Of a stretch of DNA of 64,000 nt, positions 16,131 to 25,385 are shown piece after piece. The stretch comes from Erythrobacter sp. YJ-T3-07 (GTDB lineage Bacteria > Pseudomonadota > Alphaproteobacteria > Sphingomonadales > Sphingomonadaceae): assembly GCF_015999305.1 (NCBI RefSeq), contig NZ_JAEAGP010000001.1:1488001-1552000 (forward strand). The letters are read 5' to 3'. The notes beneath the pieces were generated by a model. The model saw only the letters and a list, made by a program, of their open reading frames with translations. It was not told the DNA's origin and searched no databases. How positions within the stretch are numbered: the stretch's first letter is position 1; the number at the start of each line of letters is the position of its first letter. A program made the position numbers and the translations under genes.

Positions 16131-16649
16131 ATGCAGGTGCTGATCCCCATCGCAATCGTCATCGCAACCATCGCCTTCATGGAATGGGTCGCGTGGGCGA
16201 GCCACAAGTACATCATGCATGGCTGGGGCTGGGGCTGGCATCGCGACCATCACGAGCCGCATGATAACCGCTTCGAGAAGAACGATCTTTATGGCGTGGT
16301 CGGCGCGGGGATGAGCATTTCGATGTTCATGCTCGGCTCTCCGCTGGTTGCAGGCGACTATGCCTGGCCGCCCGCGACGTGGATCGGGCTCGGCATTCTT
16401 GGCTACGGGATCATCTACACGCTGGTCCACGACGGGCTCGTCCACCAGCGCTACTTCAAATACGTGCCCAAGCGCGGCTACGCCAAGCGGCTGGTGCAGG
16501 CGCACAAGCTGCACCACGCGACCATCGGCAAGGAGGGCGGGGTGAGCTTCGGCTTCGTCTGGCCGCAGGATCCGGCCAAGCTGAAGGCGGAACTCAAACG
16601 CCAGCGCGAAGCGGGCGAGGCCGTGGTGCGCGAGAGCGCTGGGGCTTAG
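16131..16649 (+). CDS. crtZ: beta-carotene hydroxylase
   Basis: 172-residue membrane di-iron hydroxylase of the fatty acid hydroxylase/sterol desaturase fold. All four histidine motifs are visible: HKYIMH, HRDHHEPH, HDGLVHQR and HKLHH. Hydrophobic spans occur at about residues 3-20, 55-75 and 82-105. CrtZ adds 3-hydroxyl groups to the beta-ionone rings of beta-carotene, giving zeaxanthin, which fits a yellow/orange pigmented sphingomonad. The other carotenoid genes are not in this window. Confidence 0.92.
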   Translation: MQVLIPIAIVIATIAFMEWVAWASHKYIMHGWGWGWHRDHHEPHDNRFEKNDLYGVVGAGMSISMFMLGSPLVAGDYAWPPATWIGLGILGYGIIYTLVHDGLVHQRYFKYVPKRGYAKRLVQAHKLHHATIGKEGGVSFGFVWPQDPAKLKAELKRQREAGEAVVRESAGA

Positions 16650-16664
16650 GCGCCTCGTTTTGTC

Positions 16665-17066
16665 ATGGCGGCTCCGCTGGACCTGACGGGACGCTGGGAT
16701 GGGACTTATCGTTATTCGGACAATCTTGGTCCGGAAACCCCATTTGTGGCAGTCTTTTCTGAAACTGGGGCCCGTTTTTCAGGTGAGATTATTGAGCCCA
16801 ACGAGTTTCGCCCGATGACTGCGCGAGCGCTGGTGGAAGGGGTGAGGTCGGGCAAGGCAATCGATTTTATCAAAACCTACCTATCCGCCGGACCTGCTTA
16901 CAATACTCCCGTCGATTACAGCGGACACCTGAGTGATGATGGCCAGTCAATCTCTGGAACTTGGTTTTTGGCGGAATTATACGGTACCTTCGAGATGCAT
17001 CGTGAAGTGAACTGGGCGTCGCCGGAGGAAGTCAGCGTCGTCGAGCATGCCCCTTTGATCCGATAG
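16665..17066 (+). CDS. orphan protein of unknown function, AT-richer than surroundings
   Basis: 133 residues beginning MAAPLDLTGRWDGTYRYSDN, a beta-rich sequence with paired W/Y and G-x-W motifs (LTGRWDGTYRY, ISGTWFLAELYGTFEMHR). This pattern resembles small lipocalin-like or beta-barrel ligand proteins, but no family is recognised. No signal peptide is evident. Its base composition is clearly less GC-rich than its neighbours, consistent with recent acquisition. It begins 15 bases after crtZ. Confidence 0.65.
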   Translation: MAAPLDLTGRWDGTYRYSDNLGPETPFVAVFSETGARFSGEIIEPNEFRPMTARALVEGVRSGKAIDFIKTYLSAGPAYNTPVDYSGHLSDDGQSISGTWFLAELYGTFEMHREVNWASPEEVSVVEHAPLIR

Positions 17067-17206
17067 CTGTCTTCAGTTCGCACCGAAGTGCCCACCGTCT
17101 GACTGATCTCGTCACGCACACCTGCGCGCTTGCCCCTCCGGCGCAGGAAACCTATTCAGCCGCCTTAGGCCTGCGACTTCCGCCCGACTCATTCCCCCGA
17201 GACCCG

Positions 17207-17995
17207 TTGCCCCAAGCACAGTCCCTTCGCGATCACCCGCTGTTCGAGCCCCTGCGCAGCGAGCGCGGGCGGCGGGTGGTCGGGCTTATCGCCGCGCTGC
17301 TGATCGAGGCGATCCTGCTGATCGTCCTCCTCACCCTGAACATCCAAGACGAGCCGGACGCGGCGCCGGGCAGCCTCACCGTGGTCGACCTGAAGGCGCA
17401 GGACGATTCCCCGGATGAGAGCGAGCAGGCCGAGCAGGAGCCGAGCGAGAGCGCCCCGCAGTTCGAGCAGCGCACCGAGCCCTCGGACCCGCAAATCGAG
17501 CGCCCGGAGGCGGTGCAGCCCGATGTCGTGCCGCCCGCCCAGCCGGTGCCGCAGCCCGTCATTCCAAGCCCGTTCCAGCTGCCAGCGCCCAGCCAGCCCG
17601 CGCGCCCGGCGCAGCCCGCTGCGCCCAGGCAGGTGTATGGGCCGGTCGACTCCGGTTCGCGGTCGGGCGGCTCGGATTCAGAAGTGGTCGGCACCGCGCC
17701 AGACGGGCAGCCGCTCTATGCAGCGCGCTGGTATCGCGAGCCGGACGACAGCGAACTGGCGGGCTATCTCTCCACCGCATCCGGCCCGGGCTGGGGTCTG
17801 ATCGCGTGCAAGACCGCGCCCGAATTTCGCGTGGTCGATTGCGTACCGCTCAGCGAATATCCGCAAGGATCGATGATCAACCGCGCTGTCCTGGCTGCCG
17901 CATGGCAGTTCCGGGTCCGCCCGCCACGGCGGGGCGGCAAGTCGCTGGTTGGCAGCTGGGTACGTATCCGGATCGACTACGCGACCAAGCGCTGA
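17207..17995 (+). CDS. TonB-like membrane-anchored proline-rich protein
   Basis: 262 residues from a TTG start (17207); no ATG precedes the membrane segment in frame, so the exact start is uncertain. There is one N-terminal membrane anchor (about residues 23-44, VVGLIAALLIEAILLIVLL), then an acidic Glu/Asp-rich part, a Pro/Gln-rich linker (PPAQPVPQPVIPSP) and a C-terminal globular domain ending GSWVRIRIDYATKR. The architecture matches TonB/energy-transducer-like proteins that span the periplasm, although the canonical YP motif of TonB is not obvious. No ExbBD genes are adjacent. Confidence 0.65.
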   Translation: MPQAQSLRDHPLFEPLRSERGRRVVGLIAALLIEAILLIVLLTLNIQDEPDAAPGSLTVVDLKAQDDSPDESEQAEQEPSESAPQFEQRTEPSDPQIERPEAVQPDVVPPAQPVPQPVIPSPFQLPAPSQPARPAQPAAPRQVYGPVDSGSRSGGSDSEVVGTAPDGQPLYAARWYREPDDSELAGYLSTASGPGWGLIACKTAPEFRVVDCVPLSEYPQGSMINRAVLAAAWQFRVRPPRRGGKSLVGSWVRIRIDYATKR

Positions 17996-18004
17996 GCCAG
18001 CGCG

Positions 18005-18487
18005 CTAGCCTTCCGCCAGCGGGTCGAGCGGCTCTTCCGGCGGGGGCTCGGGTGCAACCGGCACATCCGATTCGATGAAGCTGAGCGCGGTCTGGTCCGC
18101 ACCTTCGCCGCTGCGGGTGATCCCTACGCCCAGCACCTTGCCGGGCCGCGTCGGGTCGCGGCCTTCCAGCATGATGGTCGCGCTTTCCTCGCCGCCCCGT
18201 TGCGAGACTTCGCTCCAGCCGAGCCGTTCCAGCTCGCTTTCGTAGAACTCTGCGATTTCCTGCTGGCTCGCGTCGGAGGCAATGGTGACGGTCAGCCCCT
18301 GCTGGAAACTGTTGAGCACGCGCGCGTCGGGGAACAGCCTGAAGCCGAAGGGCAATTGCTGCGCGGTCTCGGCGGCGGCGGAACCCTCGCCCGAATCGCT
18401 GCCGGGGGAGGGGGAGTAGCCATCCTGCCCCGAACCGCACGCGGTCAGCGCGAGGGCCCCGGCGATGGCGAACAACATGCGGGTCAT
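18005..18487 (-). CDS. putative lipoprotein, unknown function
   Basis: 160 residues from ATG 18487. It has a lipoprotein signal peptide with lipobox LTAC (MTRMLFAIAGALALTACGSG), a Ser/Gly-rich linker, and a domain with LPFGFRLFPDARVLNSFQQG, IAEFYESELERLGWSE and LSFIESDVPV. The C-terminus is Pro/Glu-rich. The start overlaps the sufE stop by four bases (ATGA), so it is likely translated with sufE. The body resembles small periplasmic proteins with an alpha/beta fold, and no function is recognised. Confidence 0.75.
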   Translation of the reverse strand: MTRMLFAIAGALALTACGSGQDGYSPSPGSDSGEGSAAAETAQQLPFGFRLFPDARVLNSFQQGLTVTIASDASQQEIAEFYESELERLGWSEVSQRGGEESATIMLEGRDPTRPGKVLGVGITRSGEGADQTALSFIESDVPVAPEPPPEEPLDPLAEG

Positions 18488-18891
18488 TGCGCGGCGATCC
18501 TTTGTGCGTGTTCCTGCACCAGTGCGATCATGTTGGGCACGCCTTGCGTCCGGTTGCTGGAAAGCTGGTTTTTCAGATCGAAGGGTTCGAGCGCGGCGGT
18601 CACGTCCATCGCCGCAACTTCGGCGGCGGGCCGGTCCTGCACGGCAGCGATCACCAGCGCGACGATCCCCTTGGTGATCGCGGCGTTGCTGTCCGCCAGA
18701 AAATGCAGCTTGTCGCCTTCCCCGGTGGGATAGACCCATACCGCCGCAGAACAGCCGCGCACCAGCGTGGCGTCGGTCTTGAGCGCGTCGGGCATCTCTT
18801 CCAGATCGCGGCCCAGCTCGATCAGCAGGCGATAGCGTTCGTCCCCTTCGAGAAATTCGTATTCTTCGCGGATGTCGTCGAGGCTGCGCAT
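18484..18891 (-). CDS. sufE: SufE family cysteine desulfuration protein
   Basis: 135 residues from ATG 18891 (MRSLDDIREEYEFLEGDERY). The acceptor cysteine is in TLVRGCSAAVWV, followed by HFLADSNAAITKGIVALVIA, the SufE signature. SufE takes sulfur from the cysteine desulfurase SufS for Fe-S cluster assembly, or partners CsdA. The suf operon is not in the window, so this is a stand-alone copy. An in-frame upstream stretch to 19044 is repeat-derived and not part of the protein. Confidence 0.93.
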   Translation of the reverse strand: MRSLDDIREEYEFLEGDERYRLLIELGRDLEEMPDALKTDATLVRGCSAAVWVYPTGEGDKLHFLADSNAAITKGIVALVIAAVQDRPAAEVAAMDVTAALEPFDLKNQLSSNRTQGVPNMIALVQEHAQRIAAQ

Positions 18892-18911
18892 GCGGTCGCA
18901 TGTAGCGATAA

Positions 18912-18937
18912 ACCCTCTCCCCTCAAGGGGAGAGGGT
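18912..18937. repeat. intergenic palindrome, CTCTCCCC...GGGGAGAG family
   Basis: 11-bp perfect arms (ACCCTCTCCCC / GGGGAGAGGGT) around a TCAA core. One of at least six related palindromes in this window, all between genes. It lies upstream of the sufE start. Confidence 0.8.
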
Positions 18938-19054
18938 ACGCAGACCCGGTGCCGTCGGGCGTCGCGGTCGCAGTTGAAGAGCGGTGTGCCGTGTTGGCGA
19001 GGGCAGGGCCCCTCTCCAAGCTTCGCTAGCTCCTTGCGGAGCAATCTGCGCTAT

Positions 19055-19076
19055 CCTCTCCCCGGACGGGGAGAGG
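19055..19076. repeat. intergenic palindrome, CTCTCCCC...GGGGAGAG family
   Basis: 10-bp perfect arms (CCTCTCCCCG / CGGGGAGAGG) with a 2-base centre, just downstream of the last gene of the psp operon. Its position could also serve as a transcription end. Confidence 0.8.
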
Positions 19077-19080
19077 GATA

Positions 19081-19257
19081 TTATCCGCTCAGCCCGCCGG
19101 GCCGGGTGAGTGCATAGTAGATCACGTAGAACCAGCTGAGAAAGCCGTGGATGATCGCCCAAACGATCGACTTGTGCAGCGACCACGAGATTGCGACCGC
19201 GATCGCGCTGCCGAGGCCGATGCCGACCTGCGCGGCCTGGCTTTTCGCGCCGCTCAC
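19081..19257 (-). CDS. 58-aa two-span membrane protein, last gene of psp operon
   Basis: The GTG start at 19257 overlaps the preceding gene's TGA (GTGA). The peptide MSGAKSQAAQVGIGLGSA continues into two likely membrane segments (about residues 9-26 and 29-50; the second contains IHGFLSWFYVIYYAL). No homologue is recognised. Similar short hydrophobic proteins close psp-type operons in other bacteria. The stop-start overlap is the main support for translation. Confidence 0.65.
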   Translation of the reverse strand: MSGAKSQAAQVGIGLGSAIAVAISWSLHKSIVWAIIHGFLSWFYVIYYALTRPGGLSG

Positions 19258-19487
19258 AGGTCCATTCCGTTCGCAATGGCTTCCAGCTTGCGCAGGCGTT
19301 CGCGCAGGTCGGCGATGGCGATGCGGCCTGCGCCGCGCATGTCGTCGCCCTCGGCATGGCCTGCGGCGATCGCGTCCAGCTCGCGGCGCTTGAGCGCCAG
19401 CCAGCCTTCCCATGCGCGCAGCAGCGCGGCAGCGACCAGCCCGAGGCCGAGAAGCGAGGTGGCGGCAATGACGAGTGTCGGCTCCAT
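19254..19487 (-). CDS. PspB-like small membrane protein with coiled coil (paralogue 5)
   Basis: 77 residues: an N-terminal membrane span (about residues 4-24, LVIAATSLLGLGLVAAALL), then a basic juxtamembrane stretch (LKRRELDAI) and a coiled coil ending RERLRKLEAIANGMDL. The layout of one span plus a C-terminal heptad region with R-L-x-x-L-E is that of PspB. It lacks the longer tail seen in the other paralogues. A good AGGAGG ribosome binding site precedes the ATG, after a 60-base gap from the upstream gene, so it may be less tightly coupled. Confidence 0.65.
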   Translation of the reverse strand: MEPTLVIAATSLLGLGLVAAALLRAWEGWLALKRRELDAIAAGHAEGDDMRGAGRIAIADLRERLRKLEAIANGMDL

Positions 19488-19547
19488 AACTTCAATCCTC
19501 CTGTCGTGCTCTCGTTGGGGCGCCCGGAAAATAACGGGGGCGGGGGT

Positions 19548-19844
19548 TTAGTCCTGGTTGTCGCGCAGCGCGTCGATCTCGGCGGAAATCCGCTCCCGCT
19601 CACGCGCCGTGCTTGTGTTCTTGTCGTAGGCAATGCGTTCGAGCACCGCGATCCGCTCCTTCAGCGCGGAAATCTCGCGCTGGGCCTCCTCGTCGGCCTG
19701 CGGCGAGGGATCGGGCCGGTGGGTGATCGACTGGTTGCCCATCATGTCCTCCGTAATGTTGTTTGCGGCATTGCTCCGCGATCGAAGGACACTGGCGACC
19801 GCGCCGATCAGCACGATCAGGACGACGGCGCTCCAGAAACTCAT
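19548..19844 (-). CDS. Psp-associated membrane/coiled-coil protein (paralogue 4)
   Basis: 98 residues with an N-terminal membrane span (about residues 4-20, WSAVVLIVLIGAVASVL), a polar linker (ITHRPDPSPQADEE), and a coiled coil containing EISALKERIAVLERIAYD and a final ISAEIDALRDNQD. The ending matches the EIEALR tail of the adjacent paralogues but with an insertion of charged residues. Its ATG overlaps the TGA of the preceding gene by one base (TGATG). Confidence 0.7.
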   Translation of the reverse strand: MSFWSAVVLIVLIGAVASVLRSRSNAANNITEDMMGNQSITHRPDPSPQADEEAQREISALKERIAVLERIAYDKNTSTARERERISAEIDALRDNQD

Positions 19845-20152
19845 CAGTTGGCCTCCTGCTTGTCGCGCAGGCTTTCGATCTCGTGGGTCAGCGAATAGCC
19901 GCTGTCGGTCACGATCCGCTCGACATTGCCCAGCCGGTCCTTGATCGATCCCAGTTCGGCGCGCAGCTGGGCGTTTTCCTGCGTCAGCAGCTTCACGCGC
20001 TCCTCGCTATCCTTGGGGTAGAGCGCCTTGCCCCAGCCGCTTTCCAGCGGGTAGCCGGCCTTGATCCGCATCCAGGTGGTGAGGACCCAGGCTGCCATGC
20101 CGGCGACACCGACGATGGCAAAGACTTCGGGTGTCAGAATACCGCCTTGCAT
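19844..20152 (-). CDS. Psp-associated membrane protein with PspC-like tail (paralogue 3)
   Basis: 102 residues from ATG 20152: a hydrophobic segment (about residues 9-28, VFAIVGVAGMAAWVLTTW), then MRIKAGYPLESGWGK, a coiled coil (LLTQENAQLRAELGSIKDRL) and the tail NVERIVTDSGYSLTHEIESL. The tail closely matches the C-terminus of PspC proteins (E. coli PspC: MERYVTSDTFTLRSRF). Start and stop overlap both neighbours by one base, so it is part of a continuous translational unit. Confidence 0.75.
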   Translation of the reverse strand: MQGGILTPEVFAIVGVAGMAAWVLTTWMRIKAGYPLESGWGKALYPKDSEERVKLLTQENAQLRAELGSIKDRLGNVERIVTDSGYSLTHEIESLRDKQEAN

Positions 20153-20493
20153 TACACGCGCTCCTTCTTGCTGGTGTGCAGCGGCACGCCGCTGCTGTCG
20201 TCGTGGCGCAGGGCCTCGATCTCGTCGGAGAGCGAATAGCCGCGGTCGGTCACGATGCGTTCGAGAACCTTCAGGCGGTCTTCGTGCGCATTGAGGCGCT
20301 CGACCAGCTTCGCGTTCTCGCCGCGCAGTCCGTCCAGTTCGGCGCACCTGTCCGCGCGGGAGGTCTTGCCGCCCCATTCGTCTTCCAGATCGTAGCCGTG
20401 CTTGGCGCGGATCCAGTTGTTGATCAGCCATCCGCCGGTGGTCAGCGCGATGATGGCGACGATCATGCCCGGGCCGCTGAAGAAATCACCCAT
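20152..20493 (-). CDS. Psp-associated membrane protein with PspC-like tail (paralogue 2)
   Basis: 113 residues from ATG 20493 (TGATG overlap with the upstream gene; a GTG three bases earlier is also possible). One membrane span (about residues 8-26, MIVAIIALTTGGWLINNW) is followed by RAKHGYDLEDEWGG, shared in layout with paralogue 3 (AGYPLESGWG), then a coiled coil with LRGENAKLVERLNAHEDRL, the tail LKVLERIVTDRGYSLSDEIE and a charged end containing SSGVPL. Confidence 0.75.
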   Translation of the reverse strand: MGDFFSGPGMIVAIIALTTGGWLINNWIRAKHGYDLEDEWGGKTSRADRCAELDGLRGENAKLVERLNAHEDRLKVLERIVTDRGYSLSDEIEALRHDDSSGVPLHTSKKERV

Positions 20494-20807
20494 CACGCAC
20501 GCTCCCGCGAACCGGAGGTCAGCGGCACGCCGCTGTCGCGATCCTCGACCGAGCGGCTGTCACGCAGCGCTTCGATCTGGGTGGCGACGTCGTATCCGCG
20601 ATCGGTCACGATCCGTTCGAGCACCTGGACCCGGTCTTCGAGCCGCTGGATCTGGGTGGCGTATTGCGCAGCCTTTTCGGCGCTGGCGCTGGCAGTCGTC
20701 TCGATCTGCATCTCGGCCATCTTCTGCTGGTGCTTGGTCCAGATCGCGACCACCGGGATCATCAGCGCGATGATCGGGATCATGACTCCGAGTGTTCCGG
20801 CGTCCAT
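20493..20807 (-). CDS. Psp-associated membrane protein with PspC-like tail (paralogue 1)
   Basis: 104 residues: membrane span at about residues 5-23 (TLGVMIPIIALMIPVVAIW), a Met/Gln/Ala-rich helix, then the coiled coil RLEDRVQVLERIVTDRGYDV and TQIEALRDSRS. The end DSGVPLTSGSRERA is shared with paralogue 2 (SSGVPL), pointing to recent duplication. It follows pspC after 28 bases. Annotators often label such proteins PspB, but the tail is PspC-like. Confidence 0.75.
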   Translation of the reverse strand: MDAGTLGVMIPIIALMIPVVAIWTKHQQKMAEMQIETTASASAEKAAQYATQIQRLEDRVQVLERIVTDRGYDVATQIEALRDSRSVEDRDSGVPLTSGSRERA

Positions 20808-20835
20808 TGGTTAGTCTCCCCTAAGTCTTTTCGCG

Positions 20836-21219
20836 TCAGCGCAGGCGTTCGATCTCGGCGTCGAGGCGCGGGTTGGAGCTCACGTAGTGCTCCTCCACAT
20901 TCGCCAGGCGGCGGTCGATCTCGCGCAGCTTGCCGCGGATTTCGCGGGCCGTGCGCTTCGGATTGGCGCGCACGCCCTGCCAGTATTTCTGCTCCTGCCT
21001 GTCGGCGGTGTAGAACTGCTCGGGCTTGTGGTTCAGCAGCAGACCCATGATGAGGTAGGCGGGCAGGGTGACCGGGGCGGCGCCGGCGATGGTCGAAACC
21101 GCCCAGGCGAGCCGCCACCACAGCGCATCGATCCCGGTATAGTCGGCGAGCCCTGCGCAGACGCCCATCAGCTTGGCGTTGTGCTTGTCCTTGTAGAGCG
21201 TGGTGCGGGACGTGTTCAT
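20836..21219 (-). CDS. pspC: phage shock protein C (PspC domain)
   Basis: 127 residues. The PspC domain occupies about residues 8-65 (LYKDKHNAKLMGVCAGLADY, GIDALWWRLAWAVSTIAG, LPAYLIMGLLL) with two membrane segments. A cytoplasmic tail contains REIRGKLREIDRRLANVEEH and ends SNPRLDAEIERLR, the same kind of ending seen in the downstream small paralogues. PspC senses or transmits envelope stress and binds PspA with PspB. The ATG overlaps the pspB stop by four bases. Confidence 0.92.
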   Translation of the reverse strand: MNTSRTTLYKDKHNAKLMGVCAGLADYTGIDALWWRLAWAVSTIAGAAPVTLPAYLIMGLLLNHKPEQFYTADRQEQKYWQGVRANPKRTAREIRGKLREIDRRLANVEEHYVSSNPRLDAEIERLR

Positions 21220-21539
21220 GCGCGGGTCTCCCTGTGTTCGGCGCGCTTGCGGGCGAGCAGCGCTTCCAGTTCGTCGAGTTCCTGGTTGTCGGCCTTGTTG
21301 TCCGCGATCAGGCGGGCGGGCTTGAAGTCGGCGTGGTCGTGGGCGACCAGTCGCTCGACCGTGTCCATCCGGTCGTCGAGCCGCTTGGTGAGCGCGTAGA
21401 GCTCTTCCAGCAGGGCCTCGTCATCGGTGGTGATGCCACCGCCGGCGGTCTTCCACTTGGTGATGTAGTGGAAGATCAGCCACGGCAGCCCGATGAAGAG
21501 CATGCTGCAGATGATGATCGGGAGAAAAATCTCTTCCAT
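21216..21539 (-). CDS. pspB: phage shock protein B
   Basis: 107 residues: one membrane segment (about residues 4-26, IFLPIIICSMLFIGLPWLIF) and a coiled coil (LLEELYALTKRLDDRMDTVE, RLVAHD). This is longer than E. coli PspB (74 residues) because of a C-terminal charged helix (LDELEALLARKRAEHRETRA). The order pspA-pspB-pspC, with a 3-base gap to pspA and an ATGA overlap with pspC, is canonical. Confidence 0.88.
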   Translation of the reverse strand: MEEIFLPIIICSMLFIGLPWLIFHYITKWKTAGGGITTDDEALLEELYALTKRLDDRMDTVERLVAHDHADFKPARLIADNKADNQELDELEALLARKRAEHRETRA

Positions 21540-21542
21540 GGC

Positions 21543-22430
21543 TCAATTCCCCTTCGTCGCGTCGTCGGCTCCCTTGCCGAGCGCGCGTTTCATTTCTTCC
21601 AGTTCCTCGTCGACCTTGTCCGATCCTGCGAGGGCGGCGATTTCGTCGGACAGCGACAGCTTGCCGCTCTCGCTTTCCATCTTGAGCTGGTCGGCGCGGC
21701 CTTCCGCGTAATCGACCCGGCGTTCGAGCGCGTCGAAGCGGGTCAGCGCCTCGTCGACCCGCTCGGTCGTCATCAGGCTACGCAGCTTCACGCGGTTTTC
21801 CGCGCTTTCGAGCCGGGCGGCGATCTGCGTTTGGCGACTGCGCGCTTCGCGCAGGCGGCTCTGCAGCTTGTGGATGTCTTCCTCGTAAGCCCGCAGTGAA
21901 TCGTCGAGGACGGAGATTTCCGCCTTGAGCTGCTCGCTCATGTCGGCGGCCTTCTTCTTCTCGACCAGCGCGGCGCGGGCGAGGTCTTCGCGATCTTTGC
22001 TCAGCGCGAGCTGCGCCTTCTCGCCCCAGTCGGCCTGCAGCTTGTCCAGCTTGACCGTGTGGCGGTGCATTTCCTTCTGATCGGCGATGGTGCGCGCGGC
22101 ACTGGCGCGCACTTCGACCAGGGTTTCCTCCATTTCGAGGATGATCATCCGGATCATCTTCGACGGGTCGTCTGCCTTATCCAGCATTTCGTTGAAATTG
22201 GCCGCGATGATGTCGCGGGTGCGGCTGAAGATGCCCATGAAGGGTGCTCCGTATGAGATGAAGGTGTTGAGCTTCTCGTTGACCTTGTCCGGGTTTGTCC
22301 AGTCGGCAGCGCGTTCGGCGCTCGACCGGCCGCCCTGCGTAGGGGTCGGACTGCGGCGCAGCTGCTCCACCTCGGTGTCGAGGCGCGAGAGGCGGCGGTC
22401 GCGCCCGGGGGGATCGGTGTGGTCGGTCAT
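21543..22430 (-). CDS. pspA: phage shock protein A (PspA/IM30) with N-terminal extension
   Basis: The canonical PspA portion begins at MGIFSRTRDIIAANFNEML (ATG 22238, 231 residues) and is a typical all-helical IM30 protein (MIRMIILEMEETLVEVRASA, LALSKDREDLARAALVEKKK). It inhibits PspF and shields damaged membrane. The same frame is open to ATG 22430 and encodes 64 further residues containing DRRLSRLDTEVEQLRRS and WTNPDKVNEKLNTFISYG. The long start overlaps the upstream stop (ATGA), whereas the short start has its own GGAG at 8 bases. Both forms could be made; the coordinates given are for the long one. Confidence 0.9.
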   Translation of the reverse strand: MTDHTDPPGRDRRLSRLDTEVEQLRRSPTPTQGGRSSAERAADWTNPDKVNEKLNTFISYGAPFMGIFSRTRDIIAANFNEMLDKADDPSKMIRMIILEMEETLVEVRASAARTIADQKEMHRHTVKLDKLQADWGEKAQLALSKDREDLARAALVEKKKAADMSEQLKAEISVLDDSLRAYEEDIHKLQSRLREARSRQTQIAARLESAENRVKLRSLMTTERVDEALTRFDALERRVDYAEGRADQLKMESESGKLSLSDEIAALAGSDKVDEELEEMKRALGKGADDATKGN

Positions 22431-22579
22431 GCGATTTCCACCACCTGTACCACATACCCGCTGCCCACATGCGGCGCATCGTTGGACTGCGGATTCAGCA
22501 GGACGAGAGCCCCGATGCCGAGGATGGTGACCAGCACGGCCTTGCCGATGTGGCGCTGCGATTGGGTCTGGTCGGGCAT
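22427..22579 (-). CDS. 50-aa membrane peptide at the head of the psp operon
   Basis: ATG 22579 follows an AGGAGGCC-type ribosome binding site. The peptide is MPDQTQSQRHIGKAVLVTIL, with one membrane span (about residues 12-28, GKAVLVTILGIGALVLL) and a C-terminal segment GSGYVVQVVEIA. The TGA overlaps the long pspA start by four bases. It is the first gene after the sigma-54 promoter. No family is recognised. Confidence 0.65.
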   Translation of the reverse strand: MPDQTQSQRHIGKAVLVTILGIGALVLLNPQSNDAPHVGSGYVVQVVEIA

Positions 22580-22626
22580 GTCAGTGGCCTCCTGCCGGGT
22601 TGATTGCGATCTGTTGCCCGATACTT

Positions 22627-22643
22627 TGCAACCGGCGTGCCAA
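22627..22643 (-). promoter_or_regulatory. sigma-54 promoter of the psp operon
   Basis: On the minus strand the sequence reads TTGGCACG-CCGG-TTGCA, matching the sigma-54 consensus TGGCACG-N4-TTGCW at every defined base. It lies about 48 bases upstream of the first operon gene and faces away from pspF, the sigma-54 activator, as in known psp loci. Confidence 0.93.
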
Positions 22644-22743
22644 GTTTGGAAAAGCGCGGTTTTCAGCCGATCTCGCAAAATTCGACGAACAGCATGTTGG
22701 GAATAATTGCCAAGGCTTGGGCTGTGGCACTATATTGCGGCGT

Positions 22744-23772
<1,029 letters not shown>

Positions 23773-23816
23773 TAGTTGCTCTGCGCCCACTGGCGGATTG
23801 CCGACAGGCTCGCTAA

Positions 23817-25384
<1,568 letters not shown>

Positions 25385-25385
<1 letters not shown>

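Noticed and set aside
18912..19076. Possible CRISPR-like repeat pair
   Set aside because: Only two palindromes with different arms, no regular spacers and no cas genes.
22725..22739. Sigma-54-like motif TGGCAC...TTGC ahead of pspF
   Set aside because: Spacing between the GG and GC elements is one base too short and it almost touches the start codon; pspF is usually transcribed by the housekeeping sigma.
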